NCBI GenBank assembly: GCA_018136815.1
Contig: CM030933.1
Span: 1,938,524 to 2,001,328 of the forward strand
Length of the DNA: 62,805 nt
Origin: Isochrysis galbana
Lineage: Eukaryota; Haptophyta; Isochrysidales; Isochrysidaceae
Direction of reading: 5' to 3'
The stretch's first letter is position 1; every line of letters begins with the position of its first letter. The notes under the pieces were generated by a model. The model did not search any database, had not been told where the DNA came from, and saw nothing but the letters and a program-made list of their open reading frames with translations. Made by a program: the position numbers and the translations under genes. This document shows, in pieces, positions 42,968 to 53,784 of this stretch.

Positions 42968-45900
42968 TCAAGGCTGCACCATGACTTTGCGCGAGCGTAA
43001 GACACGACGAGGCGGTGAGGATGCAGGGGCGGCGCTGCCGTCAAGACCTTTGCCCCCGGTGCGCACGGAAGCTGCCTCGGCCTCCGCCTCCTTGGCCGCC
43101 ACCTTGCGGGCTGTGGAACGCTTGGGACGAATCTCTTGTGACGTGCGTGCCGGCTCTGGCTCTGGCTCACTACGGGCGCGCTTTTCCGACGGGGCCGCTT
43201 GTGCCGTCGAGCCGCTCTCCGTCGTTGACGCCGGTTTGGCAGCTATCGCACGAGTCACACGCGGCGCCCTCTTCGGAACGTTCATGTAGTCCTCCTTGCC
43301 ATCGGTAGCCTCCGATTCGCCCACGCCAGCCGTGGCTCCCATTGTTGCCTGGGCGCGCTTGGCCTTGCCGTCACTGGCCTCAGGCGCGGTTGGGTCGCCC
43401 TCTGGAGGGACCGCCTTGCTAGCCGCTCGCCGCTTGGGCGGACGGCCGTCAGCGTCCGGAATTAGCTCGATGTCCGCCGACATGGACCTTCCCTTCTTCA
43501 GTCGGCTCGCTCGCGACGCTAGGGCGTTGGTGATCTCCGTCCCATCGCCCTCTGCGTGGCCATCAGGAGCGGTATCATCGCCATTGCCAACGTGCCCCCC
43601 GGACGAGCTGCCCGCGCGAGCAGTGTCACCGCCCATCATCGCCGCTTGAGAGGAGAGCAGCCGCCTCTCGCAGTCCAAGGCATCACGATCGCTCGCTAGC
43701 ACTTGCTGCTCGCGCTCCAGGTCGGACCGCTCGCGCAAGATCGCCTCCTCCCGCTCGCGTAGCGCTGCCGCACGTTGCGACAGCTCCTCGCGGGTCTTGC
43801 AAAGCGCCTCCGTCGCGGCGCGTGTGGCGGCGATGATACCTCGCGCACGCTCCATCGCGCGCGCCGCACTCGCTTGCGCCTGAGCGCAACTCTCAATCGT
43901 CTCGCTCACGAGAGCCGCCTCATCGACGTCATCTGCCGTAGCCACGCCAGCGCCTCCAGATTCAGGCACGGCCCTGCCTAGCGCTGCTTGAAGGAGTGCA
44001 TTTGCGTCCGCCTCCACATCCCCCGCATCAATCTCGACGCATGTGGTGGTGGTGGGCTCGCACTTGCCACTGTTCCCCGTGGCTGCAGCGCTGACCGCAG
44101 TTGCCTGTGAGGATGCACGACGGCGCAGCTCCTCGGCCCGCTGACGCATCCGCCATCGCAGGTATGGCTCGACCCGCAGCCAGTCGGCTCCTGCTTCGTC
44201 GCAGCACTCAGCGTCGTCGCCGCCGCCCCATGAACCTAACGCCTGCGCAAGGGACGTCGTGATGGGATCGATCCGAAGCCACGTCTCAACGGAGCCTCCG
44301 CGGGTGCAGCCGTCGTTTGCGCCGTCGCCGGAGGTCGTTCCGAACGCGTGACTTGTTGTCTGCGCGACCTCCAGCTGCAGCAGATCGCTCGTCAGTGCGG
44401 CGCGCGGCAACACTAGTACAGCCTCGGAGAGCCACGCAGGTGGCCCGGTGGAGGAGCGCGGCCGCTCCACCTGGCCGGCGGTGCCGACCCAATGCAGGAT
44501 GAGGAGCTCGGGCTTGGCGACGCCAGCATGCGCAGCAAGGCGCGTGCGCACCTCCGCCTGGAGCACGGCATCGGGCCCGTTGGCACGATCACTGGCTGTT
44601 GACGCTCTGGCGGCCAAGGTGGGCATCGCTTCCACCGCAGCGGCTAGGCTGATGCTCAGATGCAGCACAACGGGTGGAACACCACCGGTGTCACCATTGG
44701 AAACGGCAATCGGATCGAGTGAGCCCGTCAGTGAAAAGGCATGCGGTGACGCGGCGAGCGCCACGCAGCTGCGCAGGCGCAGCGGCGCGTGCCTGGCGCG
44801 CAAGTGCGCAAAGGCAACCCCTGGGAATGGAGGTGGGAAGGTAAGCAGCCGGGTGGGTGGGCGGCGGAGGTGAGGCGGCGTTCGGCGAGCGCGGAGCGCT
44901 GCGGCGACAGCGATCTGGCCACGCCGTCGCGGGCAAGTGATGGCGCGGCGGAGCGGTGCGCACCCGTCATAAGCGCGTCATATGCCGCCTCGTGTGCGGC
45001 ACCTCCTTCCTTGTCGGCGTAACGCGTGAAGCCTGGCGCGAGCGTGAAGAGAGAACCTAGGCCCGGAAGCGCGCCCTGGTTGTGGACGGCCGCGGCGCCG
45101 AGAGCGGCGGACGCAACAGCAGCCTCTTTGAAGGTGCCTTCCAAAGAAGAGTCAGAATAACCTGCTGACGCCTCAGCGAGTAGTTTGGTATCCCAAACCT
45201 GAAGGTAGGAAAGGAGCGGGTCGTACCACGTCCGGATATGGATGCCACGTGCCTTTCGCGAGGGCACAAGCTGGGCTACGGCGCCTGGCACACGATGTGG
45301 CGGCTGACACTCGCGAATTGGAGGCCCGAGTCCTGGGTGTGAGCACGCGTTGCGGGTTCGGGTACGGACGGGCAATGCTCGTCACCTCGGGCAGCAACTG
45401 CGAAATGGCATGCTTGAACTCGTCGACGTCCTCCGGGAGTGGTCCAACCAGCACATTGTATAGGAACATCAAGTCGAAGAGTCCATTGTGAAGGACCACC
45501 GGCACGGCGGCCGAGCACAGTGCGCGCCAGACGTGCAGGAAGCCCGCGCGCGCCTCTAGAGCGGCGAGGTCCTGCGCGAGGCGGTCGGTGGTCTCGGACG
45601 TGCTGTCGCCGGCCGCCACAGATGGGTCCCACCGCAGCCGTATTGCCTTGACAGGCCGGCCGCTTGCTGCAGGCCGGCTGCGATTGGTGGCCGTTCCACC
45701 GGCAGACGCATCAGGCGGGTCTATCTGCACTGACTCCGTCTTCAGGGCCGGATAGGCGTGGGCTGGGAAGGCCTCTTCGATCGATTCGTAAAGGCAGCGG
45801 CGGAGGAAGGCGTTGCAGGGAGGCAGGTCATGGACATCGCCTGTCCCACCAGTCTCACTGGCCAGCCTCGTAGCCGCCCACTCCTTTGCTTTGGCAATCG

Positions 45901-46782
45901 CGTCGGCGACAAATGCGGCGTCCGCACCCCCAGTCGGCGTAGCCCGCCCGCTGCGCTGGGCGTGGCGGGTGCGAAGATCCTGAGCGGCCGAGTCCAACTC
46001 CGCCGCCGAGAGCGTGAGCACACCCTCCTCGATCCACGCATTGAAGTCAAGCCCGTGGGAGCGGAGGAAGCGCGCAGAGGAGTGGTCGAGTGTGAGAGGC
46101 CGGCCGGCCGGCACGACCCAGAAGTTGTACGGCCGGGCGATGAACGCGCCTTCTTCGTCGGTGGGCGTGTGGAAGGTGCAGAGGCCCACCTGTACAATAA
46201 GAGAGTATTTGGAGGAGGGGAAAGGGGCATGAGGGTGAAGCAGCACGAGTGATCGCGGCCAGCCGTGCGCCACCACTGGGCTGGAACGGAGACGGTAGAT
46301 CGCCGATGTCGGCAGCGCCGAATACAGAGTGCAGCGAGCCAGCCGTGGGAAGGAGTGAGCAGCGCGAGCGGCAAAGGGAGGCCAGCCCTTTCGTTCCCTT
46401 CTCTTCCCTCCTCCTCCCCGCCCACTCTACCTCGCGCCTCTTCTCTTTCACGCCGCTCCACAACCACGTGGTTGGCGCGCACACACAAAGGTTCGCAAGC
46501 CGCCTCCACCTCATTTTACTCCCCGCGCACCTGCACCAGCGAGAAGGATGCCGCAGCGCCGCGCATTCTCTCGTAGCGGCTCTGTGAGGAGTCGGAGAGT
46601 TTCGGCTTTGCGCCTCTGATTCCGCCCATTTCGCAGTCTAGCGCGACGAACGAGGCAGTTGGCAGGAGCTCAGAGAGACTAGAAGCCACACTGTTGAAGG
46701 AGGCCGAGCCGATAGTCGCCTCGCCCCCCGCAAACAAGCAGGAGGACGAGGGAGATCGAGGGGAGAGAGGGGGCGACGCCAT
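42968..46782 (-). CDS. PARN/TOE1-type DEDDh 3'-exoribonuclease with coiled-coil tail
   Basis: Four exons on the minus strand: 46782-46531, 46189-45386, 45198-44964 and 44820-42968. All introns are GT-AG and phases match, giving 1047 residues. The CAF1/PARN nuclease fold is visible: FVALDCEM (D49, E51), SLVQVGLCTFHT spanning intron 1, NFWVVPAG, FLRSHGLDFNAWIEEG, NAFLRRCLYESIEEAFP, LHNGLFDLMFLY (D323), LPE/VWDTKLLAEAS across intron 2, and HEAAYDALMTGVAFAHL across intron 3 (H421, D426). The complete DEDDh set predicts an active 3'-to-5' exonuclease acting on poly(A) or small-RNA tails. The C-terminal half is unusual: a coiled coil at ~736-821 and a Lys/Arg-rich end with NLS-like PKRAPRVTR and RPKRSTARK, suggesting nuclear location. 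PARN versus TOE1 is undecided; no zinc finger was seen. Confidence 0.82.
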
Positions 46783-46919
46783 CGCGCCGCGCCGACGTGG
46801 GGGGAGAGAGAGAGAGAGGGAGAGAGGGAGGGTGTCAGAGTTTTCTTCTTGTCCTAGTTTAATCCTAGTGCTGAGGGACCGTAGCCCATCGACGGCAACG
46901 GAGCGCCTCCTCCCCCGCT
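46783..46919. promoter_or_regulatory. Short 5' flank of the PARN-like gene
   Basis: Only ~135 bp separate the ATG from a LINE fragment. It holds a (GA)-rich tract at 46801-46830, which is pyrimidine-rich on the gene's own strand. Core promoter elements were not identified. Confidence 0.3.
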
Positions 46920-47115
46920 AGTATGGGGTGTGTCGCGATGCACGAGGCCATATGGGTAGAGCTCTCGGGGGCTATACCGCAAAATCGGCATGTCGGATCG
47001 TCAGCGAACCGGTTCGCCGTGGCAATTCTCCTATGCAGGACGTGTCTAAAGTGCATGTACGAGTCCCTTTTATTGGCGTTAAAAAGTTATACTTGTATAG
47101 CTGAGATATTTGTTT
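46920..47115 (-). mobile_element. LINE zf-RVT fragment (minus strand)
   Basis: Minus-strand reading gives MHFRHVLHRRIATANRFADD then PTCRFCGIAPESSTHMASC, the same zinc-binding segment as the copy at 41311-41170. It is cut on both sides: no 3' tail, and at ~47117 it meets a plus-strand ORF1 piece. Confidence 0.75.
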
Positions 47116-47116
47116 C

Positions 47117-47370
47117 CATTTCCGGAGGAGGACGCACACGACCAATTCAAAGCCGCCTACGGCGACAAACTTCAAGCTGCCCTCTCGGGTGTCTCACACG
47201 AATTTGCTGTCACTTACGGCGCTCTTGCTCTTGCCGACTCGGCCCCACGCAAGTCTAGCGCCATCCGGTCCTCCCTGAAGGAGGTGGCCGGGCCAGGAGG
47301 CTTTGGGGGTTCGAGGCAGGCTCGGAACGGCCCGGTCGCGACTGGCCCGTCGCGCCGCACGGCCAGTTGA
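47117..47370 (+). pseudogene. LINE ORF1 fragment (plus strand)
   Basis: EEDAHDQFKAAYGDKLQAAL and SHEFAVTYG match the C-terminal part of the ORF1 fragment at 35600-35443. The continuation LALADSAPRKSSAIRSSLKE is longer than in that copy. Head-to-head joining with a minus-strand ORF2 piece shows rearrangement. Confidence 0.6.
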
Positions 47371-48238
47371 GGTGTTTCACCTCCAGGCCTACCATTATAT
47401 CCACGTGGCCAAGCAGCTTCTACAGGCTTCTTTCTACTCGGAACTCGGAATATGAATATGCTCTAGCTCTGGACTGATCACACAAGCATGGAGATCAAAG
47501 GAGTAGTAAGCACGTGTCGATGAAGACCAAGAAAGTAGCGAGCATCTTGCTTGCTAAAGTACACCCTCAAGAACCTCAAGCATCTAGACTCTGTAAGTCT
47601 TACACCTCTGTAAGCTGTAAGCTTCTAGACTTTTTAAGTCTACCAGCTACTCCATGGCTAAGCTACGAAAAGCTATAGGTAAAGTGCACGCCGCTGTGCT
47701 CGCGTTGAGACGTTATTCGCCGATGAATCTTGTAGGATCTTCGCTAAGCATGGATGAATCCCTTTCGCGCCTTTTCTGTGTGCAATCCTTCTCTATCTCT
47801 AGGACGACGAGTTCTCTTCTGGCCAATTGGTTCCTTCTTTGCTCTCTCTGTTGACCCACCGTGGCTTTCGCTCCCGTGTTTATTACGTGTTGCCCTTGTT
47901 AATGTTAGAAAGTGGTGTGGCGTTTCTTCTTACGCATAAGGCATGGAACACCCCCCCACCGGCACCATCTAGATGCAAGTAGACAGTCATTTTCGGCCAT
48001 CTAGATACAGTAGATAGTGCTCCACAGCCATCTAGATACATCTAGATGGTGGTTTTGGCCGCTAAATACCTAGATAGTCCAGATACCTAGATATCTTCTC
48101 GATATATTTGTAGTATGCACCGGACTCATACGGTCGTTGCGCCTCCTGCCCCCCGCCCCCGCCCCCGCCGCGTCCGCCCCCCCCCCCCCCCCTTGAGTCA
48201 ACCGAATGTCGGCCGCCATGCGGCAGCCGTACCGCAAG
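47371..48238. other. No gene; short-palindrome-rich spacer
   Basis: Contains a TAGACTT-TTT-AAGTCTA hairpin near 47626-47642 and a cluster of CTAGAT-containing decamers between 47965 and 48095 (for example CCATCTAGATAC repeated). A C-homopolymer lies near 48178-48192. No coding feature. Confidence 0.5.
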
Positions 48239-48358
48239 ACTGTCGCATCCGCGATCGACCTTTTTGTTTTAGAAGTTGTTTGCGTTTCTTTGTTCCCTCC
48301 TTGCAGGCTAGCCACGAGTCACCGTCGTAGTGTCCTACATTCGTCCATTCGCCCTTGT
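48239..48358 (+). repeat. 120-bp dispersed repeat (copy 2)
   Basis: Second copy of the repeat at 41458-41579, in the same orientation, upstream of a Gypsy-like leader. Confidence 0.7.
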
Positions 48359-48479
48359 TGCCCTCGCCTCCTTTATCGCCTCCTTTGTCGCCTGCTTGCC
48401 CCCCACCTGGCTTACCTCCTTGCGTGCTCCTCGCGTTTTAGGCTAAGTCGCGCGGTCAGGTATCGCCGGTGCAAGGAAC

Positions 48480-48960
48480 CGCCCCATGTGTGACCCTGAT
48501 TCCCCCTCAGGTGTTGGCCGTTGGATTATATCGTGGCGCTATTTTACTTCGGTCTTCATCAAATCACTTAAGGGTTTTCGAAAGATTCCCTCCTTATTCC
48601 TGTGCGTAACTGTCGCCCCGTCGGATCGTCCGTCGCCCCGTCGCTCTCTTGTCGGCATTCTCTTCCTTGTTCGATCTGCCAGCGGGTTCCTGTGCGTTCC
48701 GTGATAGGGATACGTTAGTGTGGAGAGTGTTGATGTGAGTGTAGTGTCATCTTGTCGGTCCATCGGCCTCTAGCCGTCTGTCGGCTGTCGTTCTTCGTTC
48801 GTCGCTCTCGTCCTCGTTCTCGTCCCCGTTCTCGTCCCTCGTTCTCAACACTACCTCAATACCAAACCTCTCCAATCCCTCAGCCCCAGCCTATCCATCC
48901 CGATCCGCCCAGCCATGTCCGCTCCGTCGTCGCGCTCGCCCTCGCCCAGGCACGGCGCGA
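48480..48960 (+). repeat. Second Gypsy-type leader, gag start then disrupted
   Basis: TCG/CTCG-rich sequence at 48770-48850, AACACTACCTCAATACC and TCCAATCCCTCAGCCCC lead to ATG 48915 (MSAPSSRSPSPRHGA). The same progression precedes gag at 1930 (TCTCGTAACACTCAGACC, AATCCCTCCTC, then MSLSPPSSPSL). About 12 codons after the ATG the sequence turns into a satellite-like repeat, so gag is lost. Confidence 0.45.
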
Positions 48961-49080
48961 TGTGCATCGGCCCCCCCGCGGATACGCCGTGCGCGCGCAT
49001 GTCAACCCGTTCCATGTGTGTAGCCCCTGCGGCCCACAACTACGTAAACTGGCCATATAAGAGATGTTTCGTTACGCAGC
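48952..49080 (+). repeat. Interspersed ~150-bp satellite unit (copy 1)
   Basis: Runs from GGCACGGCGCGATGTGCATC to AGAGATGTTTCGTTACGCAG and includes GGCCCACAACTACGTAAACT and GGCCATATAAGAG. Further copies lie at 49856-50142 (+) and 50889-51190 (-). Confidence 0.75.
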
Positions 49081-49084
49081 CGAT

Positions 49085-49300
49085 CGACGATCGGCGAGCG
49101 CGCCGCACGCTATCCTGCAGCTCGCCTCCGCTCGGCTCGAACGGGGGCGGGTCGTCGCTCGCGGGAGCGGAGGCATCATGCGAGGGCGAGGTGGGCGGCG
49201 CCAAGCCGGCAGCCTCCCTCACATTGGGGTCCAGGTCGTCGGAATCCATGGGGGCACCACAGGGCACAGGGGCACCGCGACGGGTAGCGAAAGTGTTATT
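49085..49300 (-). pseudogene. ORF fragment cut by satellite insertion
   Basis: On the minus strand VPCGAPMDSDDLDPNVREAA to DSVRRARRSSIG reads as a plausible acidic, disordered coding piece. It ends exactly where the satellite edge begins (CTGCGTAACGAAACATCTC). No family recognised. Confidence 0.3.
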
Positions 49301-49396
49301 TGTTTTCTTATTGGTATACACAAGGCTCAATATTATTTGTTTTCTTTTTGGTCTATTATACCCAGCTACGCGTGCTGAGTTTTCATCTTCTTCATT

Positions 49397-49732
49397 CTAC
49401 CCTTTTGAGCTGAGGACCTTACCCTTCGGCAGGCTAAAACGCCATTGTTTCGTTTTCCACAACGTAAAGAAGACAAGAAAGGTCAGTGCGACGCCCACTG
49501 ACAGCCCGATTCCAGTCTTTATGGCGAAGTCCAAGTCTGAATGCTGCGAGAATGCCACGGTCAAGGCGAATGATAAGGAGATGATAACCAAAGACACAAG
49601 AAGAAATATTTGTATCGCCTTTTTAAGCCCAATAACATCGTATACATTTTTGCTCCTGATACGGTAGATCGGCATGGTGCTCGCCTCTAAAGACGTGTAA
49701 CGAAAGTATTTCGTGAGGTGTCGTTCCGTCAA
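49397..49732 (-). CDS. Small two-helix membrane protein, unknown
   Basis: A 111-residue ORF; a later Met (MPIYRIRSKN) is an equally likely start. Two strong hydrophobic segments are visible: IQIFLLVSLVIISLSFALTV and IGLSVGVALTFLVFFTL, with basic residues between and after. Local base composition is A/T-richer than the surroundings, consistent with a mobile or recently acquired origin. Its upstream sequence (GTGTCGTTCCGTCAATAGTG, 49717-49736) recurs at 62146-62165 next to a Copia fragment. No homolog recognised. Confidence 0.35.
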   Translation of the reverse strand: MTERHLTKYFRYTSLEASTMPIYRIRSKNVYDVIGLKKAIQIFLLVSLVIISLSFALTVAFSQHSDLDFAIKTGIGLSVGVALTFLVFFTLWKTKQWRFSLPKGKVLSSKG

Positions 49733-49855
49733 TAGTGGGACATCAGTAGAATTGAGCGATCAAATGTCCACAGTTGTATTGTAGTTGTTTAACATTAGAT
49801 CTTGTTAAAATTATAAGAGAGAGACGCCGTCAAAGCTTCTTCGCTAATCACATCG

Positions 49856-50142
49856 GTGCACGCCGTGCATGGGCACGGCGCGATGTGCACCCCTGCGGCC
49901 CACAACTACGTAAACTGGCCATATAAGAGATGTTTCATTGCAGTACCTATGATGACTTGCAATCACAATGTACACGCCGTGCGTGGGCACGGCGCGATGT
50001 GCATCGGTCCCCCCGCGGATACGCCGTGCGTGCGCATGTCAACCCGTTCCATATATGTAGCCCCTGCGGCCCACAACTACGTAAACTGGCCATATAAGAG
50101 ATGTTTCGTTACACAGCGCCTGTGATGACTTGCAATCACATG
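49856..50142 (+). repeat. Tandem satellite units (copies 2-3)
   Basis: One internally deleted unit (49856-49968) and one complete unit (49969-50142), both ending in CTTGCAATCACA. The complete unit contains the GC-rich palindromic segment, GGCCCACAACTACGTAAACT and ATAAGAGATGTTTCGTTACA. Confidence 0.8.
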
Positions 50143-50145
50143 TGC

Positions 50146-50606
50146 GTCTTCTCATTCTCCGCCTTCTCCGCCTTCTCGTCCTCTTCCTCGGCTTCCTTCT
50201 CATCGGCGAGAGCGAGCGCGTGGGCGGTCTCGACCTCCTCCATCGACTCGGCTGGCTCCTCGACATCCGCAACCCGCGCGATGGGAACAAGAAGACCTGG
50301 AGCGTCCGACGCACAGTCCTCGTTCTCCTCTTCTCCTCCCACAGGCCCGGAGTCCTCGTCGGTGGTGGTGGTGGTGGCCTCATCGGTCGGGGAAAGGGCC
50401 TCCTCCTCGGCATCAGGAACGCGAACAGGATCCGCCTCCTCCGCCGCGCCCTTGGAGCAGGAAGAGGAACGAGTCGTGCGAGCAGCGCTTGCGCTCGGCG
50501 TCCAGTCGACAGGTGGCTGTGTCGAGCGAGTCGAACGAAACCAGCGAGCAGGAGCACGAGAGGAGAGGACGGAGGACCGTACCGATGCGCGCCGAGTCGT
50601 CACCAT
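50146..50606 (-). CDS. Acidic, disordered protein (probably truncated 3')
   Basis: Minus-strand ORF from MVTTRRASVRSSVLSSRAPA, turning Glu/Asp-rich (EEEDEKAEKAEN) before stopping at the edge of the satellite (THM then TGA). The GAG/GAA-rich end and basic start are typical of nuclear or coiled proteins, but no domain is recognisable. It lies between oppositely oriented satellite blocks, so it may be captured sequence or a host exon broken by insertion. Confidence 0.3.
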
Positions 50607-50888
50607 CGTGAGGAAGACGAGGGCGAGGAGAGAGCTGGAGGGTGAGCGAGGAGGGAGGAGGGAGGCAGGCAGTAGGAGCCGTCTCTCTCTGGTAGGTCGA
50701 TGAGAGGGGGAGGAGGGGACCCGGGGGAGAGACCCCAAGACCTATCGATTGTTTACGTTAGTGTTTTCGCAATATACGGTAATATTTTCCCCGGCCCCAG
50801 GGGTGCCCCCGCGGTTCCCGAACGCCTCTGCGTCCAGAGTCCCCCCGCGGAAAGAGTGAACGCACGGCGTGCACCTTCCTGGAAGTTG

Positions 50889-51190
50889 CTATGCGCACGC
50901 ACGGCGCCCCGCGGGGGGGGAGCCGATGTGCATACGCACGGCGTGCACAATGATTGCAAGCAATCACACGTGCTGCGCAAACGAAACGTCTCGTATATGG
51001 CTACTTTACGTTAATGTGGGCCTTAGGGAAAAAAGTTTCTATGCGCACGCACGGCGCCCTCGCGAGGGGGAAGTCGATGCGCATACGCACGGCGTGCTCA
51101 ATGATTGCAAGTAATCACATGTGCTGCGTAAACGAAACATCTCGTATACGGCGACTTTATGTTAAAAAAAGTTTCTATGCACATCTCGTA
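50889..51190 (-). repeat. Tandem satellite units, inverted orientation (copies 4-5)
   Basis: Two units with a 151-bp period (TATGCGCACGCACGGCGCC at 50889 and 51040). Reverse-complemented they match the units at 49856-50142 (GGCCCACA, TACGTAAA, GAGA(T/C)GTTTCGTTT, CTTGCAATCA). Together the two blocks form an imperfect inverted repeat around about 745 bp. Confidence 0.75.
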
Positions 51191-51269
51191 TACGGCGATT
51201 AGCTTTGTTTTGTACCACTATTGTTCATAACTAAAAAGAAAACAGATTGTGGTCCTCTTTTGACGGAAC

Positions 51270-51990
51270 GCGACTTGGGCTTCGGGGGATGACTCTTAGG
51301 CCAGGCTCGGAGATAGCCCAACGCCTCTTCTGCTACCAGGTGGACAGACCTCATCCCTCCTCGGGGTACCTAGGTATCCTGGCGTGGAGATATATCCTCA
51401 CTGACTTTTACAACATCCATTGTGGCAACGCGGACGCTAGGTCCGTCAGGACAATCTTAGAAGCGATCCTTGCGAGATACCACTTATTAGTAACGGCGAA
51501 GGTCGGGTTCTTTCAAAGGTTGAAAAAACAGCGCGAGAACATGGGGCTACACGCCCCGAGTAACAAACACATTCGGAAAATGATAAGCCCTCTGTACACT
51601 ATAGACAAGGATTTCAACCTAGGTGCATGGGTGCATCAGAAGACCTCTTGCAGGCGGCGAGAGGCCTGGACATAAGGAACATCCCCTAGGGTAACCAAAT
51701 CTCTTAGTAGGAGCCACATCGGGGACCAATAAAGATCTCGCGTTATGCTAACACGAAAATCCGAGTCGAAACTCGATCAAGAGAAGAATCACATTCTCCC
51801 GCCCCCTTCTCTCCAACTCCCGGCCGAAGCAGCGCGCGCGGCCTCCCTGGAACCAGCTCCTCCACTAGAGAGGGAACTGGGGAAGGGGAAGGGGGTTGTC
51901 AGCGGTTAAGGTTGGGTAGTAGGGAGGTGCACTAGCAAGCTGCCTCACGCCGTGTAAGTAGCGGGAATTTTTAAGAAGATTTTTTTTTAT
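51270..51990 (+). mobile_element. LINE 3' portion (plus strand)
   Basis: Reads LRPGSEIAQRLFCYQVDRPH, SSGYLGILAWRYILTDFYNI and AKVGFFQRLKKQRENMGLH, matching the minus-strand copy at 41210-40757 closely. It is truncated before the zinc-finger part and followed by the shared 3' UTR (CCGGCCGAAGCAGCGCGCGC) and tail ending at ~51988. A frame change near 51630 makes it non-functional. Confidence 0.8.
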
Positions 51991-52540
51991 CTTCACCCGC
52001 TATCCAAGTCGATAGGCAGCCTACGGACGCGTGGGTTGCCAAGGATGGAGTCTCAGGAGCCTTACCCGGATCCTGGGAACAGTCCATCTCCACAGAATCG
52101 CGCGAGGATGAGCACGCCACTGCGGATAAACTAGTCTATTGTCTGTTGTCATGAGACCATGCATGTGCAGCGGCGCGTACAAGATGTTGGATACTGGCCG
52201 TGCCGCTGACGTGGTGAAGTGGGATAGATAATGATGCTCGGGAGGCATGGCTGGCAGACGATGCGGCTTGTCTTAGCCTTGACGCAGTGCAGAGGTTGAT
52301 TGCTTGAACCTTCGCATCCATTCTGTATGAGAGGGGGGCGGGGTGTTGGCGTGAGCGCGGCGCGCGCATGCACGCGCGGGGGGGGGGGGGGGGGTTCAGA
52401 ACAACGGAGAAAAACACGGTTTGTGGCCTTCACACAAAAACGGGTATCCTGTTTTTCACATGTCGGCTCTCGGCGCAGTGGCGTTCGACCTTAGCACTAA
52501 CCAGATGAAAGCAGCCCCAATGTGTAAGTAAAAGGTTAGC
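51991..52540. other. Repeat flank and unassigned sequence
   Basis: 51995-52098 matches the retroelement-associated segment at 40270-40350 (minus). The rest contains a G18-type homopolymer near 52378-52394 and no recognised gene. Confidence 0.4.
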
Positions 52541-52859
52541 CTAAGATTCGCGTCGCCCCAGACACCCACGTAGAAACGTGAAATAAGGGCTGCGAGCAGC
52601 AGAGACGGAGAGGAATTCACTCAATGGGACGCAGGCCGTGAGCCAAGAAAAAAAAATCCCGTGCTCGGCCTGCGCGCGGCGAGATGAGATCTGGCCGCCC
52701 TCCCCCCGCCGCTTCGCAGATGTGGTCGGCGGCGAGATCGGGCGAGCTCGGCAGATCTCCCCGTAGGGGTCGGCCCGATCTGGCACCCATCTCCGAGGCG
52801 AGCTCCCGATCTCCCCGCCGGTCGGGAATGACTCTCGGCGAATCTCCCCCGAGTCTCTC

Positions 52860-52891
52860 ACTCCCTTTCGCCCTGTCCCACCCCCCCCACG

Positions 52892-52951
<60 letters not shown>

Positions 52952-53430
52952 TCCCTCTTCTCTCTTCTCTCTTGCCTCTTGCCTCTTCTCTTTTCTCTTC
53001 TCTTCCCTCATCTCTTCCCTCTTCTCTCTTCCCTCTTCCATCTCCCCGTTCTCTCCCCCCTTCTCTCCCCTCTCCCTCTTCCCTCTTCCCTCTTCTCTCT
53101 CCCCTCTCCCCTCTCCCCCCTTCTCTCCCCTCTTCTCTCTTCTCTCTTCGCTCCCGCTCCCCTCCTCCCTCTCTCTCCCGGCGCCGCCCTCCTCTCCCTC
53201 CCCTCTCCTTCTGTCCCCGCGTGTCCCAACTCCCCCCTCCCCCCCCAAGTTCTTTCCTTTGAGCTCGTCCGTTTCCTGTGCTACCCGTCCCACGTCCCTC
53301 GGTCCGTCCCGCCGCCGCGCGTCCCCATCGATCCAAATCCCTCGGAGGCTCTCCCCGTCGATAGACAGTTTGACGCAGCATATTTTTCCGAGTAAGCGGA
53401 CCCAACGTCCACGAGGAGAGGGGAGGGAGA
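52860..53430 (+). repeat. (CT)n and C/T-rich low-complexity tract
   Basis: Pure (CT)n at about 52899-52946 followed by several hundred bases of CTCTTCC-type pyrimidine sequence. ORFs through it translate to Ser/Leu or Arg/Glu polymers and are not genes. Confidence 0.9.
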
Positions 53431-53720
53431 GAGAGAGAGAGGGGAAAACGCTAGAGAGAGAGAGGGGGGGGGGAGAGACGAGGAGCGGGGAAGAGAGGAG
53501 AGAGAGGGAGAGGGAGGGAGAGATGAAAGAGGGAGAGAGAGAGAGAGAAAGAAGAGAAAGAAGAGAAAGAAGAGAAAGAAGAGAAAGAAGAGAAAGAAGA
53601 GAAAGAAGAGAAAGAAGAGAAAGAAGAGAAAGAAGAGAAAGAAGAGAAAGAAGAGAAAGAAGAGAAAGAAGAGAAAGAAGAGAAAGAAGAGAAAGAAGAG
53701 AAAGAAGAGAAAGAAGAGAA

Positions 53721-53784
<64 letters not shown>

